Origin: Hypericibacter adhaerens
Lineage (GTDB): Bacteria; Pseudomonadota; Alphaproteobacteria; Dongiales; Dongiaceae
Assembly (NCBI RefSeq): GCF_008728835.1
Contig: NZ_CP042582.1
Span: forward strand, 930,001-994,000
DNA length: 64,000 nt
Direction of reading: 5' to 3'
Positions within the stretch are counted from its first letter, which is position 1. The number at the start of each line of letters is the position of its first letter. The translations under genes were made by a program, and so were the position numbers. Under the pieces are notes generated by a model. The model saw only the letters and a list, made by a program, of their open reading frames with translations, was not told where the DNA came from and ran no database searches. Of the stretch, positions 34,074 through 43,910 are shown piece after piece.

Positions 34074-34095
34074 GCTCGAAACGGCTCGTTGCGCG

Positions 34096-35019
34096 CTAGG
34101 CGGCGGCCGGCAGGGTCAGGACGGCAGGCGCCGTCTGCAGCTCGCGCAGGATCGGCCGCGTCATGCAGGTCGGCCCGCCCGCACCCTTGCGGCTGATCTC
34201 GGTGCCGTCATAGACCCGGACCTCGGCGCCCGCCTTCTCGAGCCGGCGGCGCGTCTCCGGATTGCCATCGAGCATGAGGCATTTGCTGGGGGCGACGGCC
34301 AGCACGTTGCAGCCCATGCTCTCGAACTCCTCGTCCGGCACCTCGACCAGGCGGATGCCCCGCTCGAGCAGAAGCTCGCGGAACGGCACGACCATGAGCG
34401 GCGAATAGACGAGCGCCAGGTCGTGGTCGATCGGGCTCAGCACCGACATCAGGTGGAACACGTCCGACGGTCCGTGATAATGAGGCGACGGCACCACGAC
34501 GAGCTCGGCGCCGCAAGGCTCGATCAGCGCTCGCAACTGGCGGATGCCCTCGTCGTTCGTGCGATAGCCCCGGCCGACCGCGAGGGTCTTCTCGTCGATC
34601 CAGGCGACGTCGCCGCCTTCCACATGGCCCTCGCCGGTGATGGCGCCATAGACCGGGACGCCGTGCTCCTGGAACAGGGCGCGCTCGGCGGCGGGCTCCG
34701 CGCGGCGGGCAGGCTTGCCCATATTGCACAGGATCATGCCCTTGTTGCAGGCGATCGCGGCGTCCCGAGGATAGAGCGCGTCCATGGTCAGGCCTGGACC
34801 CTTCGGCAGGAAGGCGATCTCGACATCGGGATCGAGCGCCTGGAGAGCCTCGACGAAGCGATCATATTCCGCTACCGCCGCCGCCAGATCCGGCCGGCCG
34901 AAATAGTTGAGCGGCTTCCATTCGGCGTCGATCTTGGCGTCGCTCACGAAGGCGTCGCGGGCATGCTTGACGACGAGCTTCCTGAGCCTGCCGACCTCGG
35001 ACTGATAGCCGATGACCAT
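34096..35019 (-). CDS. Guanidino-group-modifying hydrolase (DDAH / arginine-deiminase-like amidinotransferase fold)
   Basis: The 307-residue protein has the pentein-fold active site in order: an acidic/Arg-binding region (DALYPRDAAIA), E134 in GHVEGGDVAW, H189 in DVFHLMSVLS, and the nucleophilic C285 in GGPTCMTRPIL near the end. Family members hydrolyse dimethylarginine, arginine or agmatine to a citrulline-type product plus amine or ammonia. The length fits DDAH-like enzymes better than 400-residue ArcA. It lies 21 bp downstream of an AdiC-like antiporter gene in the same direction, indicating a joint arginine-type uptake and catabolic unit, and shares its FNR/FixK-type box. Confidence 0.88.
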   Translation of the reverse strand: MVIGYQSEVGRLRKLVVKHARDAFVSDAKIDAEWKPLNYFGRPDLAAAVAEYDRFVEALQALDPDVEIAFLPKGPGLTMDALYPRDAAIACNKGMILCNMGKPARRAEPAAERALFQEHGVPVYGAITGEGHVEGGDVAWIDEKTLAVGRGYRTNDEGIRQLRALIEPCGAELVVVPSPHYHGPSDVFHLMSVLSPIDHDLALVYSPLMVVPFRELLLERGIRLVEVPDEEFESMGCNVLAVAPSKCLMLDGNPETRRRLEKAGAEVRVYDGTEISRKGAGGPTCMTRPILRELQTAPAVLTLPAAA

Positions 35020-35040
35020 GATCCTCGCTCCTTCCCGGGT

Positions 35041-36405
35041 TCACTCTGCCGCGGCGGTTCTGGCGGATTCTCCCGCCGGTGCCAGACGGCTGCGGCGCCA
35101 ATTGAGCCAGACATAGACGGGGATGCCGGCGAACAGCAGGAGCGAGCCCCAGAATACGACCTCCTCGCCCGATCCTGCCACCGCCCAGATGGAGTAGGCG
35201 AAGGCGAGGATCGCAATGACACTGGCGCCGGCGAGACGCTGGCCGCTGAACTTCGCGGGCTCGCGGAAGAACAGCACCAGCTCCGCCATCGCGGTGAACA
35301 TGTAGGGGACGAGCGTGGTCATGGTCGCCAGCAGCAGCGTGAAGTTGAAGACGCCGACCAGGCCCTGCGAGTAGTTGGTCAGCATCAGGACCGTGACCAG
35401 GACGCTGGAGAGGATCAGGCCGAAGACCGGCGTGCCGTTGCGCGAGACCGCGCCGAACTGCTTGGGGAAGAGCCCATCCTTGGCCGCGGCGAGCGGCACC
35501 TGGCCCTGCAGCAGGATCCAGCCATTGAGACAGCCGAAAGTCGAGAGCAGCGCGCCGATCGCGATGAAGGACTGCGCGCCTTCGCCCCAGATCGCCTTGG
35601 CCGCGTCGGCGAAGGGGGCCGTCGAGCTGGCGAGATCGGCCGAGGGAATGATGCCCAGCACGGCGACCGTGCCCAGGATATAGGTGACCGCGGCGATGAG
35701 CGTGCCCAGGATCGTCGAACGCGGGATGGTGCGCTCGGGGTTCTCGACGTCGTCCGCCGGGATGCTCGCCGATTCGAGCCCGAGGAAGGCCCACAGCGTC
35801 AGCGCCGCCACGGCGGTCACGGCCGAGAAGCCGGACTGGCCGCTGGGGTTGAACGGCGTGAAATGCGCCGGATCGAGATAGAAGATGCCGATGAGGCCGA
35901 TGGCGAGCAGCGGGATCAGCTTGCCGATGGTGGTGACGAGCTGGATCCAGCCCGCGGCCCTGATGCCGGCGATGTTGATGGCGGTCAGGACCCAGATCGC
36001 CGCGACGGCCGCGATCGCGGCGGTCAGGTTGCTGGCGACGAGGCCCGGGAAGAACACGCCGAGATAGCCGACGAAGGCGACCGCGATGGAGGCGTTGCCC
36101 GCCCAGACCGCGATCCAGTAGCCCCAGGCCATCTCGAAGCCGACGAAATCGCCGAAGCCCATCCGGGCATAGGCATAAGGCCCGCCGATCTTCGGGAAGA
36201 CCCGGCTCAGCTTGGCGAAGACCAGCGCCAGCAGCAGCGAGCCGACGGCCGTCGCCAGCCAGCCGATGATGCTGATGCCGCCATAAGGGGCCAGCGAGGC
36301 CGGCAGGAGGAACACGCCGGAGCCGATCATGTTGCCGGCGACCAGTGCCGTCGCCATCCAGAGCCCCAGCGCCTTCTTCCTGGGCTGCGCGTTGCCATTG
36401 GCCAT
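35041..36405 (-). CDS. APC-family amino-acid antiporter, AdiC/ArcD-like
   Basis: The 454-residue protein has 12 hydrophobic helices. Its helix-1 motif ATALVAGNMIGSGVFLLPAS matches basic amino-acid/polyamine antiporters (AdiC, CadB, PotE, ArcD-type), which exchange arginine for agmatine or ornithine. Helix 6 carries ALTLWAFLGLESASIPADD, in which the Trp/Glu region corresponds to the substrate gate in AdiC. The partner gene is a guanidine hydrolase, so arginine or methylarginine exchange is likely. A probable FNR/FixK box at 36502-36515 suggests induction under low oxygen. Confidence 0.9.
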   Translation of the reverse strand: MANGNAQPRKKALGLWMATALVAGNMIGSGVFLLPASLAPYGGISIIGWLATAVGSLLLALVFAKLSRVFPKIGGPYAYARMGFGDFVGFEMAWGYWIAVWAGNASIAVAFVGYLGVFFPGLVASNLTAAIAAVAAIWVLTAINIAGIRAAGWIQLVTTIGKLIPLLAIGLIGIFYLDPAHFTPFNPSGQSGFSAVTAVAALTLWAFLGLESASIPADDVENPERTIPRSTILGTLIAAVTYILGTVAVLGIIPSADLASSTAPFADAAKAIWGEGAQSFIAIGALLSTFGCLNGWILLQGQVPLAAAKDGLFPKQFGAVSRNGTPVFGLILSSVLVTVLMLTNYSQGLVGVFNFTLLLATMTTLVPYMFTAMAELVLFFREPAKFSGQRLAGASVIAILAFAYSIWAVAGSGEEVVFWGSLLLFAGIPVYVWLNWRRSRLAPAGESARTAAAE

Positions 36406-36501
36406 GACCTTCTCCGTCCTTTCCGGTTGTGCGGCGCGGGATAAGGATGGGTGGGCCTGGCGCCGTGGCGCTATTTAATGAACGCCCGGGCCGGAATTGC
36501 C

Positions 36502-36515
36502 TTGACGCAGGTCAA
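36502..36515 (-). promoter_or_regulatory. FNR/FixK-type box upstream of the antiporter-deiminase operon
   Basis: TTGACGCAGGTCAA is a perfect TTGAC-N4-GTCAA dyad matching the FNR/FixK consensus form. Reading the minus strand, a TTAAAT hexamer at 36473-36478 follows at the distance expected for a -10 element. This would put the box about 41.5 bp before transcription start, the class II activator position. The gene starts 97 bp from the box. Confidence 0.65.
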
Positions 36516-36598
36516 CCGGATTTCCCCTGTGCCGCGTGGGGATTGGAGCCGGGCGGGCGGCCAGGTCTTCGCAGGCCCGGGCGATGCCGCTGCCCGGA

Positions 36599-37474
36599 TT
36601 ACGTGGGGATTTGCGCCGAAGGAGCGACGCCCGGCTGCGGCCCCAGCCTGTGGCGCTCATGCTCGATCGTGAAGATGTGGTTGTGCAGGTTGGCGATCCA
36701 CTGCTTGCCCTCGAAGGTGAGCTGCAGATAGCGCAGCGCCGGGCCGATATAAGGCTCCACCGCTTTCCAGAAGAACGTCGGGTATTTCTCCGCGATGTCG
36801 GCGGGGCTGGTATAGCCGCAGAGGGCCGTCATGCCGGTCTCGGCGAGCTCGTAATAGAGCGCGTTCGCGCGCCTGAGATAGAAGGGATCGGCGAGCTGAC
36901 CGATGAGGTCGGCCGCCCGCACCAGGCCGGGCTCGGTGTCGTCCTCGTCATGATCGCCGCCCTGGGGCACGGGGAAGCGGGTCAGCTCGATGGCCCGCGC
37001 GATCCGCTCCGCGTCGACATCCGGCGTGGACTTGAAGCGCGCCCGCACGATGATCTTCGAGCGGTCCACGTGATAGGGCGCCAGCGCCGCGTCCGATGCG
37101 CCGCGCGGCAGGCTGATCATGTCGCCGGCCTCGTTGATGACGAAACGGTCGGGCTCGTCGCCGGGGCAGGCGCCGCGCACATAGCCGATGTCGTGGGCCA
37201 GCAGGGCCAGCATGAAATGCAGCCAGTCGGCCGGGTCGACGGGCTGGGTCAAGAGCCGGCCGCGCAGGATGTCCTCGCCGACCTGCGTGACTAGCGCCGT
37301 GTGGCTGATATTGTGGTAGAGCGCGTCGCTGTTGGCGATGCGCTCGATCACGAGCTTGCCGGCGCCCTCGAGGATGCGGCCGAATTCGGGGTTCCGTCCC
37401 CCATAGATCCGCTCATAGGTCTCGGCCAGATGACGCCCCAGCGCGTCTGCCAGCAATGTGGTGACGTTGAGCAT
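36599..37474 (-). CDS. HD-domain metal-dependent phosphohydrolase
   Basis: The 291-residue protein shows an HD-type pattern: H54 and H58 in ALYHNISHTALV, H94-D95 in LALLAHDIGYVRG, and a later Asp in VRAADLIGQLADP. These ligands hold divalent metals in phosphohydrolases acting on nucleotides or cyclic nucleotides. Because the sequence between motifs differs from (p)ppGpp and cyclic-di-GMP enzymes, the substrate is not assignable. It stands alone between the antiporter operon and the SYLF gene. SYLF transcripts read toward it, but a terminator-like hairpin intervenes. Confidence 0.85.
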   Translation of the reverse strand: MLNVTTLLADALGRHLAETYERIYGGRNPEFGRILEGAGKLVIERIANSDALYHNISHTALVTQVGEDILRGRLLTQPVDPADWLHFMLALLAHDIGYVRGACPGDEPDRFVINEAGDMISLPRGASDAALAPYHVDRSKIIVRARFKSTPDVDAERIARAIELTRFPVPQGGDHDEDDTEPGLVRAADLIGQLADPFYLRRANALYYELAETGMTALCGYTSPADIAEKYPTFFWKAVEPYIGPALRYLQLTFEGKQWIANLHNHIFTIEHERHRLGPQPGVAPSAQIPT

Positions 37475-37576
37475 GCCAGCCTCCCTGCCTCATGAGGGTG
37501 CTGGCCGAGTGTACCAGGAGTTGAGGCCCGTCACCAATCGGCTGCCGGAGGGCGATCCGCCCGGCCCGACATGCGA

Positions 37577-37612
37577 CGCCCCGCCTCCGCCAGGGCCGGC
37601 GAAGGCGGGGCG
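37577..37612 (-). terminator. Hairpin following the SYLF gene
   Basis: CGCCCCGCCT and AGGCGGGGCG form 10 paired bases with further inner pairing. It lies 25 bp beyond the SYLF stop, read on the minus strand. No strong T-run follows, so partial termination is likely. Confidence 0.5.
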
Positions 37613-37637
37613 AAGCGATCGATCGTCGGTGTGGGGC

Positions 37638-38171
37638 TTACTTCGGCTCGTAGCTGAACTTCTGGCCGCCGACGCTGGCCTCGAACATCAGGCCTTCGGT
37701 GCCCATGGTGAAGATGGCGACGCCCATCGAGTAGTTCGCCGTTTTCGACGCGCCTTCCTTGGCGGCGATCGCCGAGGCGTTGGCCGAGACCTCGTAGTTG
37801 CCCTGCTTGAACTTGTCGAGGGCCGCCTTGTTCTCGAAGAAGATGATCTCCTTGTAGGCCTGGCCGCCGAGCTGCAGGCCGATCGTCACCTGCGTCATGG
37901 CGGTGGAACCGACCGCTGTCCCCTTCTCGAAGACGGTGCCTTCGCCATGTGCGCCGCCGACACCGATGGCGCCCTTGCCGATCTCGGGGAAGACGGCATA
38001 GCCATAAGCGTTGTTGAAGAAAGTCTGGATGCTGGGGTCCGCTTTCTTGAAGGCGGCGATCGTCTCATGCGCCCTCTGTTCCGCGGCAGGGTCCCAGGCG
38101 GACGCCGTCCCGCTGATGGCGACAGCCGCGACCAAGGCGGCGATGAGACCCAGTATCCGCTTGCCAATCAT
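37638..38171 (-). CDS. Secreted SYLF/Ysc84-domain lipid-binding protein
   Basis: The chosen start is at 38171 behind GGAGGAAAGG. The upstream in-frame start adds a nonsense leader. The 177-residue protein has a signal peptide (MIGKRILGLIAALVAAVA, cleaved after TASA) and the SYLF domain: FFNNAYGYAVFPEIGKGAIG, GAHGEGTVFEKG, QVTIGLQLGGQAYKEIIFF and YSMGVAIFTMGTEGLMFEA. The eukaryotic relatives bind phosphoinositides. Bacterial ones are periplasmic and often linked to envelope stress or biofilm. The frequent Gly residues are typical of the family. Confidence 0.93.
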   Translation of the reverse strand: MIGKRILGLIAALVAAVAISGTASAWDPAAEQRAHETIAAFKKADPSIQTFFNNAYGYAVFPEIGKGAIGVGGAHGEGTVFEKGTAVGSTAMTQVTIGLQLGGQAYKEIIFFENKAALDKFKQGNYEVSANASAIAAKEGASKTANYSMGVAIFTMGTEGLMFEASVGGQKFSYEPK

Positions 38172-38566
38172 GACCTTTCCTCCACTTTTCCAAAAGAATC
38201 CCAGGGGCTGACATTCTATCCCGGGCACCGGATACTGAACAGGCGAAGGCGGCTTCCGTTCCCCCGCGGCGTGCCCGGCTCTTCGCCTGTCGAGGATTCC
38301 GTTCCTTGCTCTTTGGCCCGCCTGGAGGTTTCTGGAGCTGCGCCGCGTCGCGCCGGCTGGGCGTCGTGCCGGCGGAAGGAGGGGAGCCGTGGGCCTGTCA
38401 CGAATTTGCCCCGGAACCGGATGGCCAAAGCCCCTTGTTGGGGATGAGAGGGCGTCGCGAAGCTTCCATGCCGGATGTCGGCGGGGCGCGAGAGGGAAGC
38501 CGTCACGCGAATGCGGCCAAGATGGCCGGCCGTCGTTCGGCCCATCATCGCCGGGGAGGAGGAGTC
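38172..38566. other. 395-bp divergent gap without a supported gene
   Basis: Lies between the SYLF gene and the secreted protein at 38567, which point away from each other, so promoters for both must lie here. Open frames across it are shadows by codon pattern. No clear dyad, RNA or -35/-10 pair was identified. Confidence 0.5.
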
Positions 38567-39289
38567 ATGTGCTGCGGATCCTGGGCCGGATGGGCGGTCA
38601 TGGCGGCGGGTCTTGCCATTCTTCTGCTCGCAGGCGGCACCGGCACGGCCCGGGCGGAGGGGGGCGAGCGCATGGTGCGCATCCTCTGCGATGCCAACAG
38701 CAATCTGGTGACGATCGAGCCCTTCATGCTGTGGCGCGGGGTGCTGCGTCCCGGGCAGGAGGGTCTGGGCGATGCGGGCAGGGTGACAGACCCGGCGCTC
38801 GCGACGGCCAGCGATTACCGCCTGGAGGATCTGGCGACCGCGTCGGCCAGCCATGACTGCGCGATGGCCGTGCGCCAGGTGACGGTGACGGGAGAGGGGC
38901 AGGCGATCCGGGTCACGGAGACCATCGGCGACGGCCCGGCCTCTACCTTCTCCTTCGATCTGGGCGATTCCGTCTTCAGCCAGCTCAGCCCCCGGAAATC
39001 CACCTGGCACCCCATTGCCAGCGCGGCTCCCTTCTGGGTCGAAAGCCGGGCGCCGGAGCAGTGGTTCGAATGCCGGACCGTGGCGTCGAGCGACGATGCC
39101 TTGTGTGAAGCGATCGGCCTCTCTTCCGCCGGCAGCGAGGTACTTACCATGGCGCCGATGCAAAGCGAGCCCATGCCGGTGGCGCCGATGGGCTGGCTGT
39201 CGAGCACGGCGGAGCCTCTCGGCCCGGTCCCGCCGGGACGATCTTCCCCCGGGCTGCGTCCGGGCCCGAACGGTCCCATGCTGAATTGA
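38567..39289 (+). CDS. Secreted protein of unknown function
   Basis: The ATG at 38567 follows GGGGAGGAGGA. The 240-residue protein has a signal peptide (WAVMAAGLAILLLAGGTGTA, cleaved after ARA). The mature part contains four cysteines (in RILCDANSN, SHDCAMAVRQ, WFECRTV and ALCEAIG) that could form two disulfides. The C-terminus is Pro/Gly/Met-rich (MQSEPMPVAPMGWL). A membrane anchor is not obvious. Family not recognised. It lies upstream of ackA in the same direction, but 166 bp apart, with no sign of joint function. Confidence 0.7.
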   Translation: MCCGSWAGWAVMAAGLAILLLAGGTGTARAEGGERMVRILCDANSNLVTIEPFMLWRGVLRPGQEGLGDAGRVTDPALATASDYRLEDLATASASHDCAMAVRQVTVTGEGQAIRVTETIGDGPASTFSFDLGDSVFSQLSPRKSTWHPIASAAPFWVESRAPEQWFECRTVASSDDALCEAIGLSSAGSEVLTMAPMQSEPMPVAPMGWLSSTAEPLGPVPPGRSSPGLRPGPNGPMLN

Positions 39290-39455
39290 GGGGCGGGCGG
39301 CAAGCGCCACGTAATCCTGGCATCTTCTTTGCATCGGGCGTCCTGGGACGGCCCCGCCGAGGCGGGCGGTCTCGGGCGCGGCGTCATCAGGCTGTCGCAG
39401 GGACGGCCTGAAGATGGAACCGCTTCGCCAACACCAGTGACCGGACGATGAAATC

Positions 39456-40670
39456 ATGAGCACCGCCTCCACGTCGCCTGCCGCAAACCGGGGATCGCAG
39501 CCGCTGACCGGCGTGATCAACGCCGGCTCCTCGTCGGTCAAGTTCGCGGTCTATGAAGGCGAGCAGCGGATCCTGACCGGGCAGGTCGACGGGCTGGGTG
39601 CCCATCCGCGAGCGAGCGCCCGCGGCGCCGACGGCGGCGCCATGGCGCCGCCCGATCTTGGGCCCACGCCGCCGGCCACCCCCGCCGAGGCGCTGCCGCG
39701 GCTGCTGCCCTGGGCGCAGCAGCAGCTCCATGGCCGCGGGCTCGATGCGCTCGGCCATCGCGTCGTCCATGGCGGCATGGAATTCAGCCAACCGCAGCGC
39801 GTCACGGCCGACCTCCTGGTGAAGCTGGAAGCGCTGAATCCGCTGGCGCCGCTGCACCAGCCTTACAACCTGGCGCCGATCCGCACCGTGCTCGATCATC
39901 GTCCGGAGCTGGCCCAGGTCGCCTGCTTCGATACCGCCTTCCACCGCACCGTCCCGGACGTGGCGCAAGCCTTCGCCTTGCCCTGGGCCTATCACGAGCA
40001 GGGCGTGCGCCGCTTCGGCTTCCACGGCCTCTCCTACGAATACATCGCCTCCTGCCTGCCGCGGGAAGCGCCGGCGATCGCGGGCGGACGCGTGGTGGTC
40101 GCCCATCTCGGCAACGGGGCCTCTCTCTGCGCCCTTCGCGGCGGCGTGTCGGTCGCGACCACGATGGGATTCACGGCGCTCGACGGCCTGCCGATGGGAA
40201 CGCGCTGCGGCGAGCTCGATGCCGGTGTCGTCATGTATCTGTTGCGCCAAGGCGGTATGAATGCCGACGAGGTGGAGGATCTGCTCTACCGGCATTCCGG
40301 CATGCTCGGGTTGTCCGGCCTTTCCTCCGACTTCCGCGACCTCCTGGCCAGCGAGGAGCCGCGCGCCCGGTTCGCGATCGCGGTCTTCTGCTACCGCGTG
40401 ATCCGGCAGATCGGGTCGCTGGCGGCGGCGCTGGGCGGGCTCGACGGCCTCGTCTTCACCGCCGGTGTCGGCGAGAATGCCGCGCCGGTGCGCGAGACGG
40501 TCTGCCGGGGTTGCGCCTGGCTCGGGCTGGAGTTCGACGAGGAGGCGAACCGGGCGAACGGTCCCTGCCTCAGCAAGCCAAGCAGCCGCGTCGCGGCCCA
40601 TGTCATCCCGACGGACGAGAACCTGATGATCGCGCGCCACGTCCGCGCGGCTTTGTCGATGGAGCGATAG
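39456..40670 (+). CDS. ackA: Acetate kinase
   Basis: The 404-residue protein has the full ASKHA kinase layout: GVINAGSSSVKFAVYEGEQR at the N-terminus (Asn/Ser/Lys nucleotide and metal loop), HRVVHGGMEFSQP, FDTAFHRTVPDVAQAFALPW, RRFGFHGLSYEY (catalytic His/Arg area), VAHLGNGASLCALRGGVSV, and FTAGVGENA near the end. It interconverts acetyl-phosphate and ADP with acetate and ATP. Its partner phosphotransacetylase is at 42957-43910 on the other strand, beyond an IS110 insertion. Such genes usually lie together in one direction, so an inversion or insertion may have reshaped the cluster. A weak ribosome site precedes the ATG. Confidence 0.93.
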   Translation: MSTASTSPAANRGSQPLTGVINAGSSSVKFAVYEGEQRILTGQVDGLGAHPRASARGADGGAMAPPDLGPTPPATPAEALPRLLPWAQQQLHGRGLDALGHRVVHGGMEFSQPQRVTADLLVKLEALNPLAPLHQPYNLAPIRTVLDHRPELAQVACFDTAFHRTVPDVAQAFALPWAYHEQGVRRFGFHGLSYEYIASCLPREAPAIAGGRVVVAHLGNGASLCALRGGVSVATTMGFTALDGLPMGTRCGELDAGVVMYLLRQGGMNADEVEDLLYRHSGMLGLSGLSSDFRDLLASEEPRARFAIAVFCYRVIRQIGSLAAALGGLDGLVFTAGVGENAAPVRETVCRGCAWLGLEFDEEANRANGPCLSKPSSRVAAHVIPTDENLMIARHVRAALSMER

Positions 40671-41987
<1,317 letters not shown>

Positions 41988-42004
41988 CTGGCAACACAGT
42001 CGCT

Positions 42005-42120
42005 CTCCCCCGCTTCGCGGGTGGAGAGGAAAGAAAAAGAAGAAGCGCCGTTCAACCTAAGTGGCAGACTTGAATTTCTTCACACTCCTGAAGCCGGGAT
42101 GACGAAGGCGTGAACGCGCC
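42005..42120. repeat. Right half of the repeat interrupted by the first IS110
   Basis: CTCCCCCGCTTCGCGGGTGG hairpin, then AATTTCTTCACACTCCTGAA and GGGATGACGAAGGCGTGAAC (near 42070-42112). The last two blocks recur at about 61067-61110 beside the second IS110. It also lies just after the fabI stop on the opposite strand. Confidence 0.65.
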
Positions 42121-42125
42121 TGTCC

Positions 42126-42947
42126 TCAGCCGAGGATGTGGTAGCCGCCGTCGATGTAAAGCGTCTCGCCCGTCATGGCACCGCCATAGGGGCTGGCGAG
42201 AAAGACGCAAGCAGCACCCACCTCCTCGATCGTGACCAGGCGGCGCGCCGGCGCCCGGCTCGCGACCCGTCCCATCAGCTCGTCGAAGTCGCGGATGCCC
42301 GAAGCGGCCCGCGTCGCGAGCGGCCCCGGGCTCACGGCATGGACGCGGATACCCTTGGGGCCCAGCTCGGCGGCCATGTAGCGCACCGCCGATTCGAGCG
42401 CCGCCTTGACCGGCCCCATGATCCCGTAATTGTCGATGACCTGGTTGGCGCCCAGATAGCTCATCGTCATCATCGTTCCGCCGTCGCCCATCACGGCCTC
42501 GGCGCGCTTGGCCAGATCGAGGAACGACCAGCAGGAGATCTCCATGGCGGTCAGGAACCCGTCGCGCGGACAGTCGACGACGCGGCCCGCCAGCGCCTCC
42601 TTCGGCGCGAACGCGATCGAGTGGACCAGGATGTCGAGCTTGCCCCAATGCTTCGCGATGGCCTCGAACAGCGCGTCGATCTGCACCCCGTCCCGCGCCT
42701 CGAACGGCAGGAAGATCGGGGCCCCCACCTGCCGGGCCAGCGGCTCGACATGGGGGCGCGCCTTCTCGTTCAGGTAGGTCATGGCGATGTCGGCGCCGGC
42801 GCGGTGCATCGCCGCGGCACAGCCCCAGGCGATCGAGTGCTCGTTGGCCACGCCGACGACCAGCGCTTTGCGGCCCGTCAGCAAGGGCGGCAGGCGTCCT
42901 TCCGCTTTCGGGGATTCCGGGGCGTCGGCCATCGGGATCGATGTCAT
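42126..42947 (-). CDS. fabI: Enoyl-[acyl-carrier-protein] reductase (FabI type)
   Basis: The 273-residue short-chain-dehydrogenase-like protein has the FabI-specific nucleotide loop VVGVANEHSIAWGCAAAMHR, LVHSIAFAPKEALAGRVVD, the SYLGANQVIDNYGIMGPVKA active-site segment with Tyr and Lys spaced as in FabI, and the C-terminal DGGYHILG. FabI performs the last reduction of fatty-acid elongation with NADH. A housekeeping copy may exist elsewhere. This one lies 9 bp after the phosphotransacetylase gene, in the PHA-synthase-like operon common in alphaproteobacteria. Confidence 0.93.
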   Translation of the reverse strand: MTSIPMADAPESPKAEGRLPPLLTGRKALVVGVANEHSIAWGCAAAMHRAGADIAMTYLNEKARPHVEPLARQVGAPIFLPFEARDGVQIDALFEAIAKHWGKLDILVHSIAFAPKEALAGRVVDCPRDGFLTAMEISCWSFLDLAKRAEAVMGDGGTMMTMSYLGANQVIDNYGIMGPVKAALESAVRYMAAELGPKGIRVHAVSPGPLATRAASGIRDFDELMGRVASRAPARRLVTIEEVGAACVFLASPYGGAMTGETLYIDGGYHILG

Positions 42948-42956
42948 GGATATCCT

Positions 42957-43910
42957 CTAGGGAACGGCGGCGGCCGCGCTTTGGCGCCGCGCCGCCGCGA
43001 CCAGGCTGGCGACGGCGCAGGAGGCGAGGCGCGTCAGCACGGAATCGGCGCGGCTCGTCAGGATCACGGGCACGCGGGCACCCATGACGATCCCCGCCGC
43101 GTCGGCGCCGGCCAGGAAGGAAAGGCTCTTGGCCAGCATGTTGCCGGCCTCGAGATCGGGGACGACCAGCACATTGGCCTTTCCCGCGACCGGCGAGGCG
43201 ATCTGCTTGATGGCCGCGGCCTCCTCGCTGATCGCATTGTCGAGGGCGAGCGGCCCGTCGATGAGCGCGCCGGTGATCTGGCCGCGCTCGGCCATCTTGC
43301 AGAGCGCGGCGGCCTCGACGGTCGAGGGAATGTCGAAATTGACCGTCTCCATGGCCGAAAGAATGGCGACCCGCACTTCCGGGAACCGGAGCGCATGGGC
43401 GAGGTCGATCGCGTTCTGGATGATATCGACCTTCTCGGCCGGTTTGGGCGCGATGTTGACCGCCGCATCCGTGATGATGAGAGGACCCTTGTGGCCGGGG
43501 ACATCCATGACGAAGCAGTGGCTGATGCGCCGGCCGGTACGGATGCCGGTCTCCCGCGCCACGACCGCGCTCATCAGCTCGTCGGTATGGAGGCTTCCCT
43601 TCATGATCGCCCCGGCGCGCCCCTGGCGCACCAGCTCCACCGCCTTGGCGGCGGAATCGTGACTGTGCTCGGAGGCGCAGAGCTCGAACCGGTCGAGATC
43701 GACGGAGGCCATCCGGGCCGCGTTGCGCAGGCGCTCGAGCGGCCCGACCAGGATCGGCTTGATCAGCCCCAGCTCGGCCGCTTCGGCCGCACCCTCGATC
43801 GAGACCTGGTCGCAAGGGTGGCAGATCGCGGTCTCGACCGGCGGCAGCCCTTTCGCGGCATGGATCAGCCGCTCGTATTTCTCATGCTGCGGGCTTGGCG
43901 CCGGTTCCAT
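42957..43910 (-). CDS. Phosphate acetyl/butyryltransferase
   Basis: The chosen start at 43910 (MEPAPSPQHEKYERLIHAAK) follows GAGGAAAACC. It overlaps the upstream gene by 29 bp, so translation is coupled. The 317-residue protein fits Pta/Ptb enzymes: CHPCDQVSIEGAAEAAELGL, GRAGAIMKGSLHTDELMSAV, RRISHCFVMDVPG, ITDAAVNIAPKP, and VPDLEAGNMLAKSL near the end. It exchanges acyl-CoA and acyl-phosphate. Together with acetate kinase it makes ATP from acetyl-CoA, useful under low oxygen. Acetyl versus butyryl preference cannot be told. Confidence 0.9.
   Translation of the reverse strand: MEPAPSPQHEKYERLIHAAKGLPPVETAICHPCDQVSIEGAAEAAELGLIKPILVGPLERLRNAARMASVDLDRFELCASEHSHDSAAKAVELVRQGRAGAIMKGSLHTDELMSAVVARETGIRTGRRISHCFVMDVPGHKGPLIITDAAVNIAPKPAEKVDIIQNAIDLAHALRFPEVRVAILSAMETVNFDIPSTVEAAALCKMAERGQITGALIDGPLALDNAISEEAAAIKQIASPVAGKANVLVVPDLEAGNMLAKSLSFLAGADAAGIVMGARVPVILTSRADSVLTRLASCAVASLVAAARRQSAAAAVP

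Noticed and set aside
42052-43815. Long minus-strand frame overlapping fabI and the phosphotransacetylase
   Set aside because: Out of frame with both real proteins, Arg/Gly-rich without motifs; a shadow.
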